DNA of 64,000 nucleotides from Ewingella sp. CoE-038-23 (GCF_040419245.1 NZ_JAZHOH010000004.1:1-64000); one strand, 5' to 3'; positions 38,744-49,986 are shown, counted from the stretch's first letter. The notes: generated by a model from the letters alone, not told the origin. Numbers and translations are program-made.

Positions 38744-39484
38744 TTATTTTAATGCACGAATTAGCGCATCATTATCTGCGTTTTCGGCGACCCGAATATC
38801 CTGCCAGCCATACTGGCGGGCGAGGGTCGCTAAGCGTTCACTGACCACTATCAGGCTACAGCGTAGTAGCCAAGATTGGCGATAGTAATCAGGAACTAAC
38901 GTATAAAGCTGTTCTAACATTTCTCCACTGGTGACCACCAGCGTATTGATACCGGCGCGCTGCCAGCTCGAGCTTTGCTCGCTACCATCGTAATAAATCT
39001 GGCTGCGCTGATAACACTCACAGTAAGTCACTTCTACGCCGCGTTCCCGCAGCGTTTCAGCCAGCAGTTCACGTCCGCCATTGCCGCGCAAAATCAGCGC
39101 TTTTTTCCCCGCCAAATGTTGTAAATCTGGCAGGTTGAGCAGCACTTCGCTGGTTTCGCCGTCGTGTGGATAAATCACCGGCAGGCTACTCACACGATGG
39201 AAAAGCAGGCCGGTGGTGCGCCCAATCGCGTAATAATTGACGTGCTCGGGCCATGGCTGATTTACCTGCTGTAAAGCACGTTCTGCGTACTTAACAACAT
39301 GCTGGGAAAGCACAAACACTAAGTCATGCTGGTTTAAAGAGGATAGCAGGTTCGGCAGAACCGCGAGTTCCCTTCCCGGCGCAAATTCAATCAAAGGGGA
39401 GTGATAGGCAACCCGACCAAGCGTTCTTAGTCTACTGACCAACAGTTCTCCAGAAGGAGAGGGGCGGGTTACCAATATACTCAT
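38744..39484 (-). CDS. hemD: Uroporphyrinogen-III synthase
   Basis: 246 aa as in E. coli. It cyclises hydroxymethylbilane with inversion of ring D to uroporphyrinogen III. Two-domain fold with little sequence conservation; [11 protein letters not shown] at the N-terminus, [18 protein letters not shown] and the late SGEMLEQL block mark the family. The 4-bp overlap with hemC suggests hand-over of the unstable intermediate by co-produced enzymes. Confidence 0.95.
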   Translation of the reverse strand: MSILVTRPSPSGELLVSRLRTLGRVAYHSPLIEFAPGRELAVLPNLLSSLNQHDLVFVLSQHVVKYAERALQQVNQPWPEHVNYYAIGRTTGLLFHRVSSLPVIYPHDGETSEVLLNLPDLQHLAGKKALILRGNGGRELLAETLRERGVEVTYCECYQRSQIYYDGSEQSSSWQRAGINTLVVTSGEMLEQLYTLVPDYYRQSWLLRCSLIVVSERLATLARQYGWQDIRVAENADNDALIRALK

Positions 39485-40422
39485 TTTGGCGGATTACCTT
39501 GGTAGACTTCCTGCAGAATTTCACGGGCGCCCTTGGCCAGCAGCTCTTCTGCCAGATCAACCCCCATGCGCTCGGCGTCTGCCGTGTTGCCACGCCGTTC
39601 GCCACGCACCATTTGGCTGCCATCGGGTGCGCCGACCAGGGCGCGAAGCCAGATTTGGTCGCCGTCGATTTCCGCATAGCTGCCAATTGGCACCTGACAT
39701 CCGCCTTCCAGCCGCGTGTTCATGGCACGTTCGGCCAGCACGCGCAGCGTGGTTTCGCGGTGTGCCAGCGGAGCCAGCAGTTCGCGGGTTTCGCTGTCAT
39801 CAAGACGGCATTCGATACCCACGGCGCCTTGGCCCACGGCCGGCAAGCACTCTTCCGGCGTCAGCGCGGTGCGCACGCGGTCTTGCAAATTAAGGCGATT
39901 CAGGCCAGCGACGGCGAGAATAATCGCGTCGTAGTCGCCGTTATCGAGCTTCGCCAAACGGGTACCGACGTTGCCGCGCAAATCGCGAATCACTAAATCG
40001 GGGCGCTGTTCGCGCAGCTGACACTGGCGGCGCAGGCTCGAGGTGCCGACGACGCTGCCTTCTGGTAGGTCGGCGAGGCTGGCGTAATGGTTGGACACGA
40101 AGGCGTCGCGCGGATCATCGCGCTCGCAAATCGTCACCAGCCCTAAGCCTTCCGGGAATTCCACCGGAACGTCTTTCATTGAGTGAACCGCGATATCCGC
40201 GCGGCCATCGAGCATGGCTAATTCCAGCTCTTTAACGAACAGACCTTTACCACCCACCTTGGCCAGCGGGGTGTCTAAAATGATGTCGCCTTTGGTGACC
40301 ATCGGAACCAGTTCGACCTGCAAACCGGGATGACAAGCCATTAATTGCTTCTGAACGTACTGTGCCTGCCACAGAGCCAGCGGGCTCTGTCGGGTGGCAA
40401 TTCGAATGATTTTGTCTAACAT
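39481..40422 (-). CDS. hemC: Hydroxymethylbilane synthase (porphobilinogen deaminase)
   Basis: 313 aa as in E. coli. It polymerises four porphobilinogens on a dipyrromethane cofactor held by Cys242 ([10 protein letters not shown]). Catalytic Asp84 is in HSMKDVP, with Arg-rich [10 protein letters not shown]. Start of the hemCDXY operon, divergent from cyaA across 374 bp. Confidence 0.97.
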   Translation of the reverse strand: MLDKIIRIATRQSPLALWQAQYVQKQLMACHPGLQVELVPMVTKGDIILDTPLAKVGGKGLFVKELELAMLDGRADIAVHSMKDVPVEFPEGLGLVTICERDDPRDAFVSNHYASLADLPEGSVVGTSSLRRQCQLREQRPDLVIRDLRGNVGTRLAKLDNGDYDAIILAVAGLNRLNLQDRVRTALTPEECLPAVGQGAVGIECRLDDSETRELLAPLAHRETTLRVLAERAMNTRLEGGCQVPIGSYAEIDGDQIWLRALVGAPDGSQMVRGERRGNTADAERMGVDLAEELLAKGAREILQEVYQGNPPK

Positions 40423-40796
40423 GCTTGTTACCGTTTTACTATTTCGCTGACCATCCTACCACCGACAGAGGAAAGCTGTCAGCGTAAGAAGCCATCGCGA
40501 GCATCCATCGCTTTGTGACGATAATTTGTAAACGGGTAGTAAATTGCATGATTTTGTTAAAAGGTAATAAAGGAAAGAAAGCAGCACAAAAGGGAATTGT
40601 TACGCAGGTGTTAAAGAAGTAAAATGCATAGTAGCAGAAGAATAATTGTGGTGCGTTACTTCCTTTACGGTCAATCGGCAAGGTGTTAAATTGATCACGT
40701 TTCCAGCATTTATCCGTCAACTAATTCTGCTTTTCGACAAATGACGGCTTTGGAACGGGGTTATTTCGAGACACTGGAAAATCAGGCGAAAAAGTC
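40423..40796. promoter_or_regulatory. Divergent hemC / cyaA control region
   Basis: 374 bases with no supported ORF. The cyaA side holds a conserved CRP site. The hemC side (40423-40560) is A+T-rich with no promoter I can name with confidence. E. coli has two or three cyaA promoters here, and the conserved block suggests the main one is retained. Confidence 0.6.
40684..40699 (+). promoter_or_regulatory. CRP binding site at the cyaA promoter
   Basis: TGTTA-AATTGA-TCACG fits TGTGA-N6-TCACA at 8 of 10 positions. The surrounding block GGTGTTAAATTGATCACGTT is the same as at the E. coli cyaA P2 promoter, where cAMP-CRP represses cyaA as feedback. Confidence 0.8.
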
Positions 40797-43355
40797 TTGT
40801 ACTTGTATATCGAGACATTGAAGCAGAGATTGGATGCGATCAACCAACTTCGCGTAGATCGCGCCTTAGCGGCTATGGGGCCGGCTTTCCAACAGGTCTA
40901 CAGTCTTCTGCCAGTTTTACTACATCACCATCATCCTTTGATGCCGGGATACCTTGAGGGTAAGGTTCCTCACGGCGTCTGCATTTTCACGCCTGATGAT
41001 ACTCAAAACGACTATCTTGCTGATCTTCAAGAGAAATGGGGAAGCCCGCTTGATGAGATGGCCAAGGGCGAACTGCCGATCACCGGCGTTTACTCCATGG
41101 GTAGCACCTCCTCCATTGGTCAAAGTCACAACTCAGACTTAGATATCTGGGTGTGTCACCAATCCTGGCTCGACAACGAAGAGCGCAACCGCCTGCAGGA
41201 AAAATGCAGCCTATTGGAAAAATGGGCCGCTTCGCTGGGCGTGGAACTGAGCTTCTTCCTGATCGACGAGAACCGCTTCCGCCACAATGAAAGTGGCAGC
41301 CTTGGCGGCGAAGACTGTGGTTCGACCCAGCACATTTTACTGCTCGATGAATTCTATCGTACTGCCGTGCGTCTGGCTGGGAAACGTATTCTGTGGAATA
41401 TGGTGCCGGGCGAGGAAGAGGGGCATTACGACGAGTACGTCCTGTCGCTATACGCGCAGGGCGCGCTGACGCCAAACGAATGGCTGGATCTCGGCGGCCT
41501 GAGCACGCTGTCTGCCGAAGAGTATTTCGGTGCCAGCCTGTGGCAGCTCTATAAAAGTATCGATTCGCCGTACAAAGCGGTGCTGAAAACCCTGCTGCTG
41601 GAAGCCTATTCGTGGGAGTACCCGAATACCCAGCTGCTGGCGATGGACATCAAACAGCGTCTGCATCAGGGCGAAATCGTCTGTTTCGGCCTCGACTCCT
41701 ACTGCATGATGCTCGACCGCGTAACCCGCTACCTCACCCAGATTGAAGACACTACTCGCCTCGATTTAGTCCGCCGCTGCTTCTACTTAAAAGTGTGCGA
41801 AAAGCTGTCGCGCTCCCGCGCTTCCGTGGGCTGGCGTCGCGAAATCCTGACCCAACTGGTCAGCGAGTGGGGTTGGAGCGAAGAGCGTCTGGCGATTCTG
41901 GATAACCGCGCAAATTGGAAAATCGAGCGCGTCCGCGAAGCACATAACGAGCTCCTCGACGCCATGATGCAGAGCTACCGTAACCTGATTCGTTTCGCTC
42001 GCCGCAACAACTTAAGCGTCAGCGCCAGCCCGCAGGATATCGGCGTGCTGACCCGTAAGTTGTACGCCGCTTTTGAAGCCCTGCCGGGCAAGGTGACGCT
42101 GGTTAACCCGCAGATCTCCCCTGACTTATCAGAAAGCGACCTGACCTTCATCCACGTGCCAATTGGCCGTGCGAACCGCGCGGGTTGGTATCTGTATAAC
42201 CAGTCGCCGTCGATGGAATCTATCGTCAGCCATCAGCCGCTGGAATATAACCGTTATCTGAACAAGTTGGTGGCCTGGGCCTACTTCAACGGTCTGCTGA
42301 CGCCGACCACGCGTCTGCACATTAAGAGCGGCAACTTGTGCGATATCGCCAAGTTACGTGAACTGGTGGCCGACGTGGCGCACCACTTCCCGCTGCGTTT
42401 GCCTGCTCCGACGCCAAAAGCGCTCTATAGCCCGTGTGAAATCCGCCATCTGGCGATCATCGTCAACCTTGAGCATGACCCGACCGCGGCCTTCCGCAAT
42501 CAGGTGGTGCATTTCGACTTCCGCAAGCTGGACGTTTTCAGCTTCGGCCAGCAACAGCAGTGTCTGGTGGGCAGTATTGACCTGCTTTACCGTAACTCGT
42601 GGAATGAAGTGCGTACTCTGCATTTCAGCGGCGAGCAGGCGGTGCTGGAAGCGCTGAAAACCATTCTGGGCAAAATGCATCAGGACGCCGCGCCGCCGGA
42701 ATCGGTGGAAGTGTTCTGCTACAGCCAGCATCTGCGCGGTTTGATTCGCACCCGTATTCAGCAACTGGTGTCTGAGTGCATCGAGCTGCGCCTGTCGAGC
42801 AAACGCCTCGAGCCGGGCCGTTTCAAAGCCGTGCGCGTTTCCGGCCAGACCTGGGGATTATTCTTCGAACGCCTGAGCGTGTCGGTGCAGAAGCTGGAAA
42901 ACGCCATTGAGTTCTACGGCGCGATTTCCAATAACAAACTGCACGGCCTGTCTGTCAAAGTGCAGACCGACCAGGCGCACCTTCCGGCGGTGATTGATGG
43001 CTATGCCAGCGAAGGTATCATCCAGTTCTTCTTTGAAGAGGGGAATGATGAGGTGGGCTTCAACATCTATATACTGGATGAAGCCAACCGCGTTGAGGTT
43101 TACCACCACTGTGAAGGCAGTAAAGAGGATTTGGTGCGTGACGTGAGCCGCTTCTACTCGTCCTCCCACGACCGCTTTACCTATGGTTCGAGCTTTATCA
43201 ATTTCAACTTGCCGCAGTTCTATCAGATTGTTTCGCTTGATGACCGCACGCAGGTGATCCCGTTCCGCAACAACCCGCTGTCTCATCTTTGCGCCACCGT
43301 GGGCGACAACGCGCCTGAATCGGCAAAAGTGCCCCAACGCTTCCAGCTGCATTAA
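40797..43355 (+). CDS. cyaA: Adenylate cyclase, class I
   Basis: 852 aa (E. coli 848). It makes cAMP from ATP. The N-terminal nucleotidyltransferase-like catalytic part (about 1-450) contains [20 protein letters not shown] with the two metal-binding Asp residues (SDLDIW). The C-terminal regulatory half responds to phosphorylated EIIA-Glc. The TTG start at 40797 is the inefficient start also used in E. coli, giving [19 protein letters not shown]. The last about 25 residues differ from E. coli. In E. coli convergent cyaY follows; here only 136 bp separate cyaA from lptM. Confidence 0.96.
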   Translation: MYLYIETLKQRLDAINQLRVDRALAAMGPAFQQVYSLLPVLLHHHHPLMPGYLEGKVPHGVCIFTPDDTQNDYLADLQEKWGSPLDEMAKGELPITGVYSMGSTSSIGQSHNSDLDIWVCHQSWLDNEERNRLQEKCSLLEKWAASLGVELSFFLIDENRFRHNESGSLGGEDCGSTQHILLLDEFYRTAVRLAGKRILWNMVPGEEEGHYDEYVLSLYAQGALTPNEWLDLGGLSTLSAEEYFGASLWQLYKSIDSPYKAVLKTLLLEAYSWEYPNTQLLAMDIKQRLHQGEIVCFGLDSYCMMLDRVTRYLTQIEDTTRLDLVRRCFYLKVCEKLSRSRASVGWRREILTQLVSEWGWSEERLAILDNRANWKIERVREAHNELLDAMMQSYRNLIRFARRNNLSVSASPQDIGVLTRKLYAAFEALPGKVTLVNPQISPDLSESDLTFIHVPIGRANRAGWYLYNQSPSMESIVSHQPLEYNRYLNKLVAWAYFNGLLTPTTRLHIKSGNLCDIAKLRELVADVAHHFPLRLPAPTPKALYSPCEIRHLAIIVNLEHDPTAAFRNQVVHFDFRKLDVFSFGQQQQCLVGSIDLLYRNSWNEVRTLHFSGEQAVLEALKTILGKMHQDAAPPESVEVFCYSQHLRGLIRTRIQQLVSECIELRLSSKRLEPGRFKAVRVSGQTWGLFFERLSVSVQKLENAIEFYGAISNNKLHGLSVKVQTDQAHLPAVIDGYASEGIIQFFFEEGNDEVGFNIYILDEANRVEVYHHCEGSKEDLVRDVSRFYSSSHDRFTYGSSFINFNLPQFYQIVSLDDRTQVIPFRNNPLSHLCATVGDNAPESAKVPQRFQLH

Positions 43356-43491
43356 TCTCTCCCGTTGGAGATAGGCTTTCTTCGCAGCAAACGACTAAAA
43401 CCTGCGGCCCGAAATCGTCATTCCTATTGCTTTTCATGATCCACCTGCGATTATAGAGAGCTTGGTCGCATGAATTACAGGCATTCATAAA

Positions 43492-43695
43492 ATGAAAAAC
43501 GCTTTACGCTGGTCTTTGGCCGCGACATTACTCTTTTCGCTCTCTGGTTGTGGTCTAAAAGGCCCACTCTATTTCCCGCCAGCCGATGGCTCGACGACCA
43601 ATAAAAACGGTCAGGTCAAAGGCACGCCGGGCGATGGTTCATCACAAGAAAATGGCGTTTCACCAGAAAAGCTCGGCACTAGAACGCGCGACTAA
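43492..43695 (+). CDS. lptM: LptM (YifL), small lipoprotein of the LPS translocon
   Basis: 67 aa as in E. coli. Type II signal peptide with lipobox LSGC (Cys20), then the conserved GLKGPLYFPPADG and a short disordered tail that differs from E. coli. LptM binds the LptD/LptE outer-membrane complex and promotes its oxidative maturation, with the lipid-anchored N-terminus imitating LPS. It precedes dapF as in E. coli. Confidence 0.94.
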   Translation: MKNALRWSLAATLLFSLSGCGLKGPLYFPPADGSTTNKNGQVKGTPGDGSSQENGVSPEKLGTRTRD

Positions 43696-43797
43696 CGGCG
43701 TGAACATATTGCGCTTCCGGTAAGATTTTTAGCGGAAAACACAGTAGATTAAGGGATCATTGCGACTGGATTTGACCAGCGGTAAGCGGAGTAAAAT

Positions 43798-44622
43798 ATG
43801 CAGTTCTCCAAAATGCACGGCCTGGGCAACGACTTTATGGTCGTCGATGCCGTCACTCAAAATGTTTATTTCTCTCCAGAATTGATCCGTCGTCTGTCCG
43901 ATCGTTTTCGCGGTGTTGGCTTTGACCAACTGCTGGTGGTTGAGCCACCTTACGATCCCGAACTGGATTTCCATTACCGTATTTTCAATGCGGATGGCAG
44001 CGAAGTTGCCCAGTGTGGTAACGGCGCGCGCTGCTTTGCCCGCTTTGTTCGTATCAAAGGCTTAACCAATAAACGTGATATTCGCGTCAGTACGCAAACC
44101 GGTCGTATGGTATTAACCGTCACCGAGGACGAACTGGTACAAGTGAATATGGGCGAGCCGATTTTTGAACCTCAGCAGGTGCCGTTCCGCGCGCCTAAGC
44201 AGGAAAAGACCTATATTCTTCGCGCTGAAGAACATACGGTATTCTGCGGCGTGGTCTCGATGGGCAACCCGCACTGCGTGTTGCAGGTCGAAGATGTCAC
44301 CACGGCAAGCGTTGAGCTGCTAGGCCCGCTGCTGGAAAGCCACGAGCGTTTTCCTGAGCGCGTGAACGTCGGCTTTATGCAGGTGGTTGACCGAAACTCG
44401 GTCAAACTGCGCGTCTATGAGCGCGGCGCGGGTGAAACTCAGGCCTGCGGCAGTGGCGCCTGTGCGGCAGTTGCCGTCGGCATTCAGCAGGGCATACTTG
44501 CTGAAGAAGTTCAGGTGGAACTGCCGGGAGGCAGCCTCGACATTCGCTGGAAAGGACCGGGTCATCCACTTTATATGACCGGGCCAGCCACCCACGTATA
44601 CGACGGATTTATTCATCTATGA
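43798..44622 (+). CDS. dapF: Diaminopimelate epimerase
   Basis: 274 aa as in E. coli. PLP-independent racemase converting LL-DAP to meso-DAP for lysine and peptidoglycan. The catalytic pair Cys73 (AQCGNGARC) and Cys217 (TQACGSGAC) is intact in the two mirrored domains. GGAG lies about 8 nt before the ATG. ATGA overlap with yigA begins a four-gene overlapped run. Confidence 0.97.
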   Translation: MQFSKMHGLGNDFMVVDAVTQNVYFSPELIRRLSDRFRGVGFDQLLVVEPPYDPELDFHYRIFNADGSEVAQCGNGARCFARFVRIKGLTNKRDIRVSTQTGRMVLTVTEDELVQVNMGEPIFEPQQVPFRAPKQEKTYILRAEEHTVFCGVVSMGNPHCVLQVEDVTTASVELLGPLLESHERFPERVNVGFMQVVDRNSVKLRVYERGAGETQACGSGACAAVAVGIQQGILAEEVQVELPGGSLDIRWKGPGHPLYMTGPATHVYDGFIHL

Positions 44623-45323
44623 ACAATCTTGACGACCAGTTAGACGCCGCCATCGAGCTAGACGATGAAAGCGTGATGCAGTATTTGCTACAAAACCCCG
44701 ATTTCTTTATCCGTAACGCGCGCAGCGTCGAGCAGATGCACGTGCCGCACCCGGTTAAAGGCAGCGTTTCCCTGGTGGAATGGCAGTTGGGGCGTCAGCG
44801 TCATCACATCGGCCAACTGGAAGAAGAGATCACTTTATTGATGGAGCAGGCTTCGGTAAACGAAGCCCTGTTCGGGCGCTTAATCGATCTGCAGGCCACC
44901 CTCGCGGCGGCCACCAGTCTGCAAGATATGCTCAATCGCCTGCAACGCTGGGCGCGCGGGCTGGGCCTCGCCGGTGCCAATGTGCGTCTGTTTAGCGAAA
45001 GCTGGCGCATTGGCGCGCCGTCGGACTTCACCCATTTAGCGCTCAGCCGCAGCGCCTTTGAATCTCTGCGTATTCAACGCCTTGGCGATACCCACCACTT
45101 CCTCGGCAGCCTGAATGGCCCCGAGTTGCTGCTGGTATTGCCGCAGGCCAAAGCCGTCGGCTCCGTGGCGCTCTCCCTGATGGGGGAACAAGGCGAGCTA
45201 GGCATGCTAATTTTCAGCAGCCGCGACCCGCAACATTATCAGCCGGGGATGGGCACAGTGATGCTCAACCAGTTAGCGCGAATGCTGCCGGGCTTGCTGG
45301 AACGCTGGATAGAACGGGCATGA
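44619..45323 (+). CDS. yigA: YigA, DUF484 family protein
   Basis: 234 aa (E. coli 235). N-terminal helical part with [12 protein letters not shown] and a coiled coil (about 50-85), then a GAF-like domain (about 90-230). No experimentally settled function. It always lies between dapF and xerC, and the 4-bp overlaps on both sides suggest co-production with XerC. Confidence 0.92.
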   Translation: MNNLDDQLDAAIELDDESVMQYLLQNPDFFIRNARSVEQMHVPHPVKGSVSLVEWQLGRQRHHIGQLEEEITLLMEQASVNEALFGRLIDLQATLAAATSLQDMLNRLQRWARGLGLAGANVRLFSESWRIGAPSDFTHLALSRSAFESLRIQRLGDTHHFLGSLNGPELLLVLPQAKAVGSVALSLMGEQGELGMLIFSSRDPQHYQPGMGTVMLNQLARMLPGLLERWIERA

Positions 45324-46234
45324 GCCAGCAAACTGACTCGCCGCTGAATACCGCAGTCGAGGCTTTTTTGCGTTATCTGCGGGTTGAGCGCCAGCTCAGT
45401 CCGCTCACCTCAACCAGCTACGGACGCCAGCTCGAAACGCTGGTGGCTATGGCAAGTGAAATTAATATCGCCAACTGGCAGCAGTTGGATGCCCCCAAAG
45501 TCCGCATGTTATTAGCTCGCAGCAAACGCGCCGGGCTTGGCGCTGCCAGTTTGGCTCTGCGCATGTCGGCGCTGCGCAGCTTCCTCGATTGGTTAGTGTT
45601 TCAAGGCGTTTTGCCTGCCAACCCGGCGAAAGGCATTGCCACGCCGCGCGCGCCTAAGCATCTGCCGAAAAATATCGACGTCGATGAAGTAAATAAATTG
45701 CTGGATATCGACCTCAACGACCCGCTGTCGGTGCGCGATCGCGCCATGCTGGAAGTGATGTACGGCGCGGGGCTGCGTCTGTCTGAAATGGTTGGCGTCA
45801 ATACGCGCCATCTGGATTTGGCCTCGGGCGAAGTGTGGGTGGTGGGGAAAGGCAGCAAAGAGCGCAAAGTGCCGATAGGCCGCACTGCGGTGACGTGGAT
45901 TGAGCACTGGCTGGAGCTGCGCGACCTGTTTGGGCCGGAAGATGACGCCTTATTCCTGTCGAGCCAGGGCAAGCGTATCTCGGCGCGCAATGTACAAAAG
46001 CGATTTGCCGAGTGGGGCGTTAAGCAGGGAGTGAATAGCCATATTCATCCGCACAAGCTGCGCCACTCCTTTGCGACGCACGTTCTGGAGTCGAGTGGGG
46101 ATCTGCGCGCCGTGCAGGAGCTGCTGGGCCACGCGAATTTATCGACCACCCAAATCTATACCCATCTCGACTTCCAACATCTGGCGTCGGTGTACGATGC
46201 CGCACATCCACGCGCTAAACGAGGAAAAACCTGA
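45320..46234 (+). CDS. xerC: XerC, site-specific tyrosine recombinase
   Basis: 304 aa (E. coli 298). With XerD it resolves chromosome dimers at dif. N-terminal SAM-like core-binding domain (about 10-100), then the catalytic domain with the full active site: Arg153, Lys177, His245, Arg248, His271 and nucleophile Tyr280. The length, core sequence and dapF-yigA context identify the housekeeping enzyme rather than a phage integrase. Confidence 0.96.
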   Translation: MSQQTDSPLNTAVEAFLRYLRVERQLSPLTSTSYGRQLETLVAMASEINIANWQQLDAPKVRMLLARSKRAGLGAASLALRMSALRSFLDWLVFQGVLPANPAKGIATPRAPKHLPKNIDVDEVNKLLDIDLNDPLSVRDRAMLEVMYGAGLRLSEMVGVNTRHLDLASGEVWVVGKGSKERKVPIGRTAVTWIEHWLELRDLFGPEDDALFLSSQGKRISARNVQKRFAEWGVKQGVNSHIHPHKLRHSFATHVLESSGDLRAVQELLGHANLSTTQIYTHLDFQHLASVYDAAHPRAKRGKT

Positions 46235-46950
46235 TGAAGTTTTACCGTCCGCTTAACCGGATTGAGGCGATCAGCTTCGATTTAGACGATACGCTTTATG
46301 ACAATTATCCGGTTATCCGTCGCACCGATGTCGAAACATTGAAATTTATTCAGGGCTATCACCCCGCGCTGGCGAATCTGCAAAGCGAGTTTATCCGCGA
46401 AGTGCGCGCCGAGCTGCTGGAGCAGGACGGCGAGATTTATCACGATGTTACCGAGTGGCGGCGTCAGGCGGTATTTCACGCCATGAAGCGTTCTGGCTTA
46501 AACGAAAACGAGGCCAGCGAAGGCTCCTATGCGGCGATGGAAAACTTCGCCCATTGGCGCAGTCAAATCACCGTTCCGCAGGAAAACCACGATGCGCTGG
46601 CGGCCTTAGCCAAACGCTGGCCGCTGGTGGCGATCACCAATGGCAATGCCGATCCTGATGCCTGTGGCCTGTCGCAATACTTCCAGTTCACCCTGCGCGG
46701 TGGCCCGGACGGGCGTGCCAAGCCTTATGTCGACATGTATCAAACGGCGTCTGAGAAGCTCGGCATCCCCCTTGAGCAGTTCCTGCACGTCGGCGATGAC
46801 CTGACCACCGATGTCGCCGGTTCAGTAAGCTGCGGCATGCAGGCCTGCTGGATAAACCTGCGCGAAGGCAACCTGATGCAGGTCAAAGATGCCCGCCTGC
46901 TACCCCACATTGAGATTTCGCAGTTGGCATCGCTGACAGCATTGCTATAA
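46234..46950 (+). CDS. yigB: YigB, HAD phosphatase (FMN / riboflavin-pathway)
   Basis: 238 aa as in E. coli. HAD superfamily with motif [12 protein letters not shown], motif II ITNGN and motif III/IV near KPYVDMY...[10 protein letters not shown]. coli YigB dephosphorylates 5-amino-6-(ribitylamino)uracil phosphate and FMN. Start codon and xerC stop share one base (TGATG) with GAGGAAA upstream, so translation is coupled. Confidence 0.94.
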   Translation: MKFYRPLNRIEAISFDLDDTLYDNYPVIRRTDVETLKFIQGYHPALANLQSEFIREVRAELLEQDGEIYHDVTEWRRQAVFHAMKRSGLNENEASEGSYAAMENFAHWRSQITVPQENHDALAALAKRWPLVAITNGNADPDACGLSQYFQFTLRGGPDGRAKPYVDMYQTASEKLGIPLEQFLHVGDDLTTDVAGSVSCGMQACWINLREGNLMQVKDARLLPHIEISQLASLTALL

Positions 46951-46962
46951 TCCCCTCATTCT

Positions 46963-46978
46963 CTGTATAAATTCACAG
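46963..46978 (+). promoter_or_regulatory. LexA box of uvrD
   Basis: CTGT-N8-ACAG (CTGTATAAATTCACAG), with the flanking TA of the extended consensus, 51 bp before the uvrD start. uvrD is a known SOS gene with a LexA site in this position in E. coli. A 27-nt hairpin (46981-47007, GAAAAGC/GCTTTTC outer stem) follows in the leader. Confidence 0.9.
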
Positions 46979-47028
46979 TAGAAAAGCGTCCCCCGTGGAT
47001 GCTTTTCTCATCCAGACCTACGGTGCCT

Positions 47029-49194
47029 ATGGACGTTTCTGACCTGCTCGACAGCTTAAATGAAAAACAACGTGAAGCCGTGGCCGCGCCGCGCAGCAAT
47101 CTGTTGGTGCTGGCGGGAGCGGGCAGCGGCAAGACCCGCGTGCTGGTACACCGCATTGCCTGGCTTTTGTCGGTAGAGAACTGCTCGCCGTACTCCATCA
47201 TGGCGGTGACTTTTACCAACAAAGCGGCGGCGGAGATGCGCCATCGTATCGATCAGCTGATTGGCACCAGTCAGGGCGGTATGTGGATCGGCACCTTCCA
47301 CGGTCTGGCGCATCGCCTGCTGCGCGCCCACCATCTGGACGCCAATCTGCCGCAGGACTTCCAAATCCTCGACAGCGATGACCAGCTGCGCCTGTTGAAA
47401 CGCATCGTTAAAGCATTGAATATTGACGATAAACAGTGGCCGCCGCGTCAGGCGATGTGGTACATCAACGCCAAAAAAGACGAAGGTTTGCGCCCGCAGC
47501 ACGTCGAGACGTACAACAATCCGGTGGAAGCCACTTGGCTGCGCATCTATCAAGCTTATCAAGAGGCCTGTGACCGCGCCGGGCTGGTGGACTTCGCCGA
47601 GCTGCTGCTGCGCGCCCACGAGCTGTGGCTCAACAAGCCGCACATTCTTCAGCACTACCGCGAACGTTTTACCAACCTGATGGTGGACGAGTTTCAGGAC
47701 ACCAACGGCATTCAATATGCCTGGATCCGCCTGCTGGCAGGCAATAACAACAATGTGATGATCGTTGGCGATGATGACCAGTCAATCTACGGCTGGCGCG
47801 GCGCTCAGGTCGAAAACATTCAGCGTTTCCTGAAAGATTTCCCGAACGCGCACACCATCCGCCTTGAGCAGAACTATCGCTCCACCAGCAACATTCTGAC
47901 CGCGGCCAACACCCTGATCGCCAACAACAGCGGGCGAATGGGCAAAAATCTGTGGACCGAAGACCCAGAGGGCGAGCCGATTTCTCTCTATTGCGCCTTT
48001 AACGAGCTGGATGAAGCGCGCTTCGTGGTCAACCGTATCAAGACGTGGCAGGACAACGGCGGCGCGCTGAAAGACTGCGCCATCCTCTATCGCAGCAACG
48101 CCCAGTCGCGCGTGCTGGAAGAGGCTTTACTGCAAATGGCCATGCCTTACCGCATTTACGGCGGGCAGCGATTCTTCGAGCGTCAGGAAATCAAAGATGC
48201 GCTGGCCTATCTGCGCCTGATGGCCAACCGCAATGACGACGCCGCCTTTGAGCGCGTGGTCAACACGCCGACGCGCGGCATTGGCGATCGCACGCTGGAC
48301 GTGGTGCGCCAGACTGCCCGTGACCGACAGCTGACCATGTGGCAATCCACCCGCGTGCTGCTGCAAGAGAAAGTGCTGGCGGGCCGCGCCGCGGCGTCAT
48401 TACAACGTTTCTGCGAACTGGTTGACGCACTGGCCCATGAAACTGCCGATATGCCGCTGCACGTGCAGACGGACCGCGTGATTAAAGATTCCGGCCTGTT
48501 CATGATGTATGAGCAGGAGAAGGGCGAGAAAGGCCAGGCGCGAATTGAAAACCTTGAGGAACTGGTGACGGCGACGCGCCAGTTCAGCTATCAGGATGAA
48601 GATCAGGACCTGATGCCGCTGCAGGCATTCCTCTCCCACGCCGCGCTGGAAGCCGGTGAGGGGCAGGCCGATGCCAATCAGGACGCCACGCAGCTGATGA
48701 CGCTGCACTCGGCAAAAGGTCTGGAGTTCCCGCAGGTGTTTATCGTCGGCATGGAAGAGGGCATGTTCCCAAGCCAGATGTCGCTCGACGAGGGCGGCCG
48801 TCTGGAAGAAGAGCGCCGTCTGGCCTATGTCGGCGTAACCCGCGCCATGCAAAAGCTGACGCTGACTTACGCCGAAACGCGCCGTCTGTACGGCAAAGAG
48901 GTGTTCCACCGGCCTTCGCGCTTTGTGGGCGAACTGCCAGAAAACTGCGTCGAGGAAGTCCGCCTGCGCGCCAGCGTGTCGCGCCCGGTCAGCCATAAAC
49001 GCATGGGAACGCCGGTCAGCACCAGCGATACCGGCTTTAAACTCGGCCAGCGCGTAATGCACCCGAAATTCGGCGAAGGCACTATCGTTAACATGGAAGG
49101 CAGCGGCGAGCACAGCCGCTTGCAGGTCGCGTTCCCCGGCGAAGGGATCAAGTGGCTGGTTGCGGCCTACGCAAGGTTAGAGGCAGTAAGCTAA
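47029..49194 (+). CDS. uvrD: UvrD, DNA helicase II
   Basis: 721 aa (E. coli 720), SF1A 3'-5' helicase used in mismatch and nucleotide-excision repair. Walker A GAGSGKT at 30-36, [28 protein letters not shown] and VGVTRAMQKL motifs are intact. The C-terminal Tudor-like RNA polymerase-binding domain (KLGQRVMHPKFGEGTIVN...GIKWLVAAYARLE) is complete. The start at 47029 matches E. coli MDVSxLLDSLN; the open frame reaches 46999 without support. Confidence 0.97.
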   Translation: MDVSDLLDSLNEKQREAVAAPRSNLLVLAGAGSGKTRVLVHRIAWLLSVENCSPYSIMAVTFTNKAAAEMRHRIDQLIGTSQGGMWIGTFHGLAHRLLRAHHLDANLPQDFQILDSDDQLRLLKRIVKALNIDDKQWPPRQAMWYINAKKDEGLRPQHVETYNNPVEATWLRIYQAYQEACDRAGLVDFAELLLRAHELWLNKPHILQHYRERFTNLMVDEFQDTNGIQYAWIRLLAGNNNNVMIVGDDDQSIYGWRGAQVENIQRFLKDFPNAHTIRLEQNYRSTSNILTAANTLIANNSGRMGKNLWTEDPEGEPISLYCAFNELDEARFVVNRIKTWQDNGGALKDCAILYRSNAQSRVLEEALLQMAMPYRIYGGQRFFERQEIKDALAYLRLMANRNDDAAFERVVNTPTRGIGDRTLDVVRQTARDRQLTMWQSTRVLLQEKVLAGRAAASLQRFCELVDALAHETADMPLHVQTDRVIKDSGLFMMYEQEKGEKGQARIENLEELVTATRQFSYQDEDQDLMPLQAFLSHAALEAGEGQADANQDATQLMTLHSAKGLEFPQVFIVGMEEGMFPSQMSLDEGGRLEEERRLAYVGVTRAMQKLTLTYAETRRLYGKEVFHRPSRFVGELPENCVEEVRLRASVSRPVSHKRMGTPVSTSDTGFKLGQRVMHPKFGEGTIVNMEGSGEHSRLQVAFPGEGIKWLVAAYARLEAVS

Positions 49195-49316
49195 CTTACC
49201 GGCAATCTTGAGTTCGGGCAGTGTTCGACATCCTCATGGCCTCTGTGTCCATTCCGGTGTCTCCGCGCTGGCCGAACTCAACCTTGCTGCGCCGTTAACG
49301 CTTACTCTGTGGCAGA

Positions 49317-49793
49317 CTAGACAGCAAACACATCCCCAATTTCGGCATTCGCATACCATTCCAGTGTCGCTTTGACGCGCTCGTCGCCTTCTGGCGCGGA
49401 GCCCGGCAGGTAATCTTCTTCGGTGACCGGCTGATAGGCGCCGTGCTTCACTTCAAAAATCACGCCGCCTTCATCCAGAGACAGGACGCTGTGCCACGTA
49501 TTGGCGGGGATCTCCAGCAGGCGAGTCTCACCGCCGAGCCACAGGCGGTCGGCGACTTTGCCTGATTCGTCATAGGTCAGCACCAAGAAACGGCCACGCA
49601 GCGGGGTCAGCAGCTCCCAGGTGTGCGGGTGGCGATGGATGCGCACGTAAGTGCCCGGCTCCATGGCGATGGCCAGACGCTGAACCTCGTCTTCCGGTGC
49701 AGGATGAATGTTAAGGTTCTGACGCAGGCGCGGGGAGTTGGTCGCCTTGGTGATCAAGTCACACAGGGTGTCTTGGCTAATCTGTTTAATCAT
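49317..49793 (-). CDS. WbuC-family cupin-fold metalloprotein
   Basis: 158 aa. Single cupin barrel: PGTYVRIHRHPHTWELLTPLRGRF carries the His-x-His-x(2)-His/Glu type metal site of motif 1, and IPANTWHSVLSL the His of motif 2. It resembles the WbuC family, named for a gene in O-antigen clusters; the biochemical role is unknown. The start at 49793 is set by AGGA 9 nt upstream; the ORF could extend 25 codons but those look non-coding. It replaces nothing in E. coli, where uvrD is closer to corA, and is transcribed against uvrD. Confidence 0.8.
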   Translation of the reverse strand: MIKQISQDTLCDLITKATNSPRLRQNLNIHPAPEDEVQRLAIAMEPGTYVRIHRHPHTWELLTPLRGRFLVLTYDESGKVADRLWLGGETRLLEIPANTWHSVLSLDEGGVIFEVKHGAYQPVTEEDYLPGSAPEGDERVKATLEWYANAEIGDVFAV

Positions 49794-49940
49794 CGGAATT
49801 CCTGTACCGCGAGTGGCGGTGAAGCACGAAAAAGAGTTGCCCGAGTGTAGCCAAAAAGCGGGCATCACATAAGCCTGTGAGGGGCGTTAGGGCGCTGAGA
49901 AAATTATGCCTAAATGTTGCAAAATTCGTTTTGTTCTTTG

Positions 49941-49970
49941 TTGACACTGTTTTTCTTCTCGGCGTAACAT
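49941..49970 (+). promoter_or_regulatory. Candidate promoter of corA
   Basis: A perfect TTGACA (49941-49946), 18-bp spacer and TAACAT (49965-49970). This would give a leader of about 245 nt before corA, long enough for the control elements described at 49987-50089. Confidence 0.6.
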
Positions 49971-49986
49971 GCGCGCACGAATATCA

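Noticed and set aside
44960..46234. xerC considered as a phage integrase marking a genomic island
   Set aside because: Length, dapF-yigA context and sequence fit the housekeeping XerC; no att repeats or phage genes are nearby.
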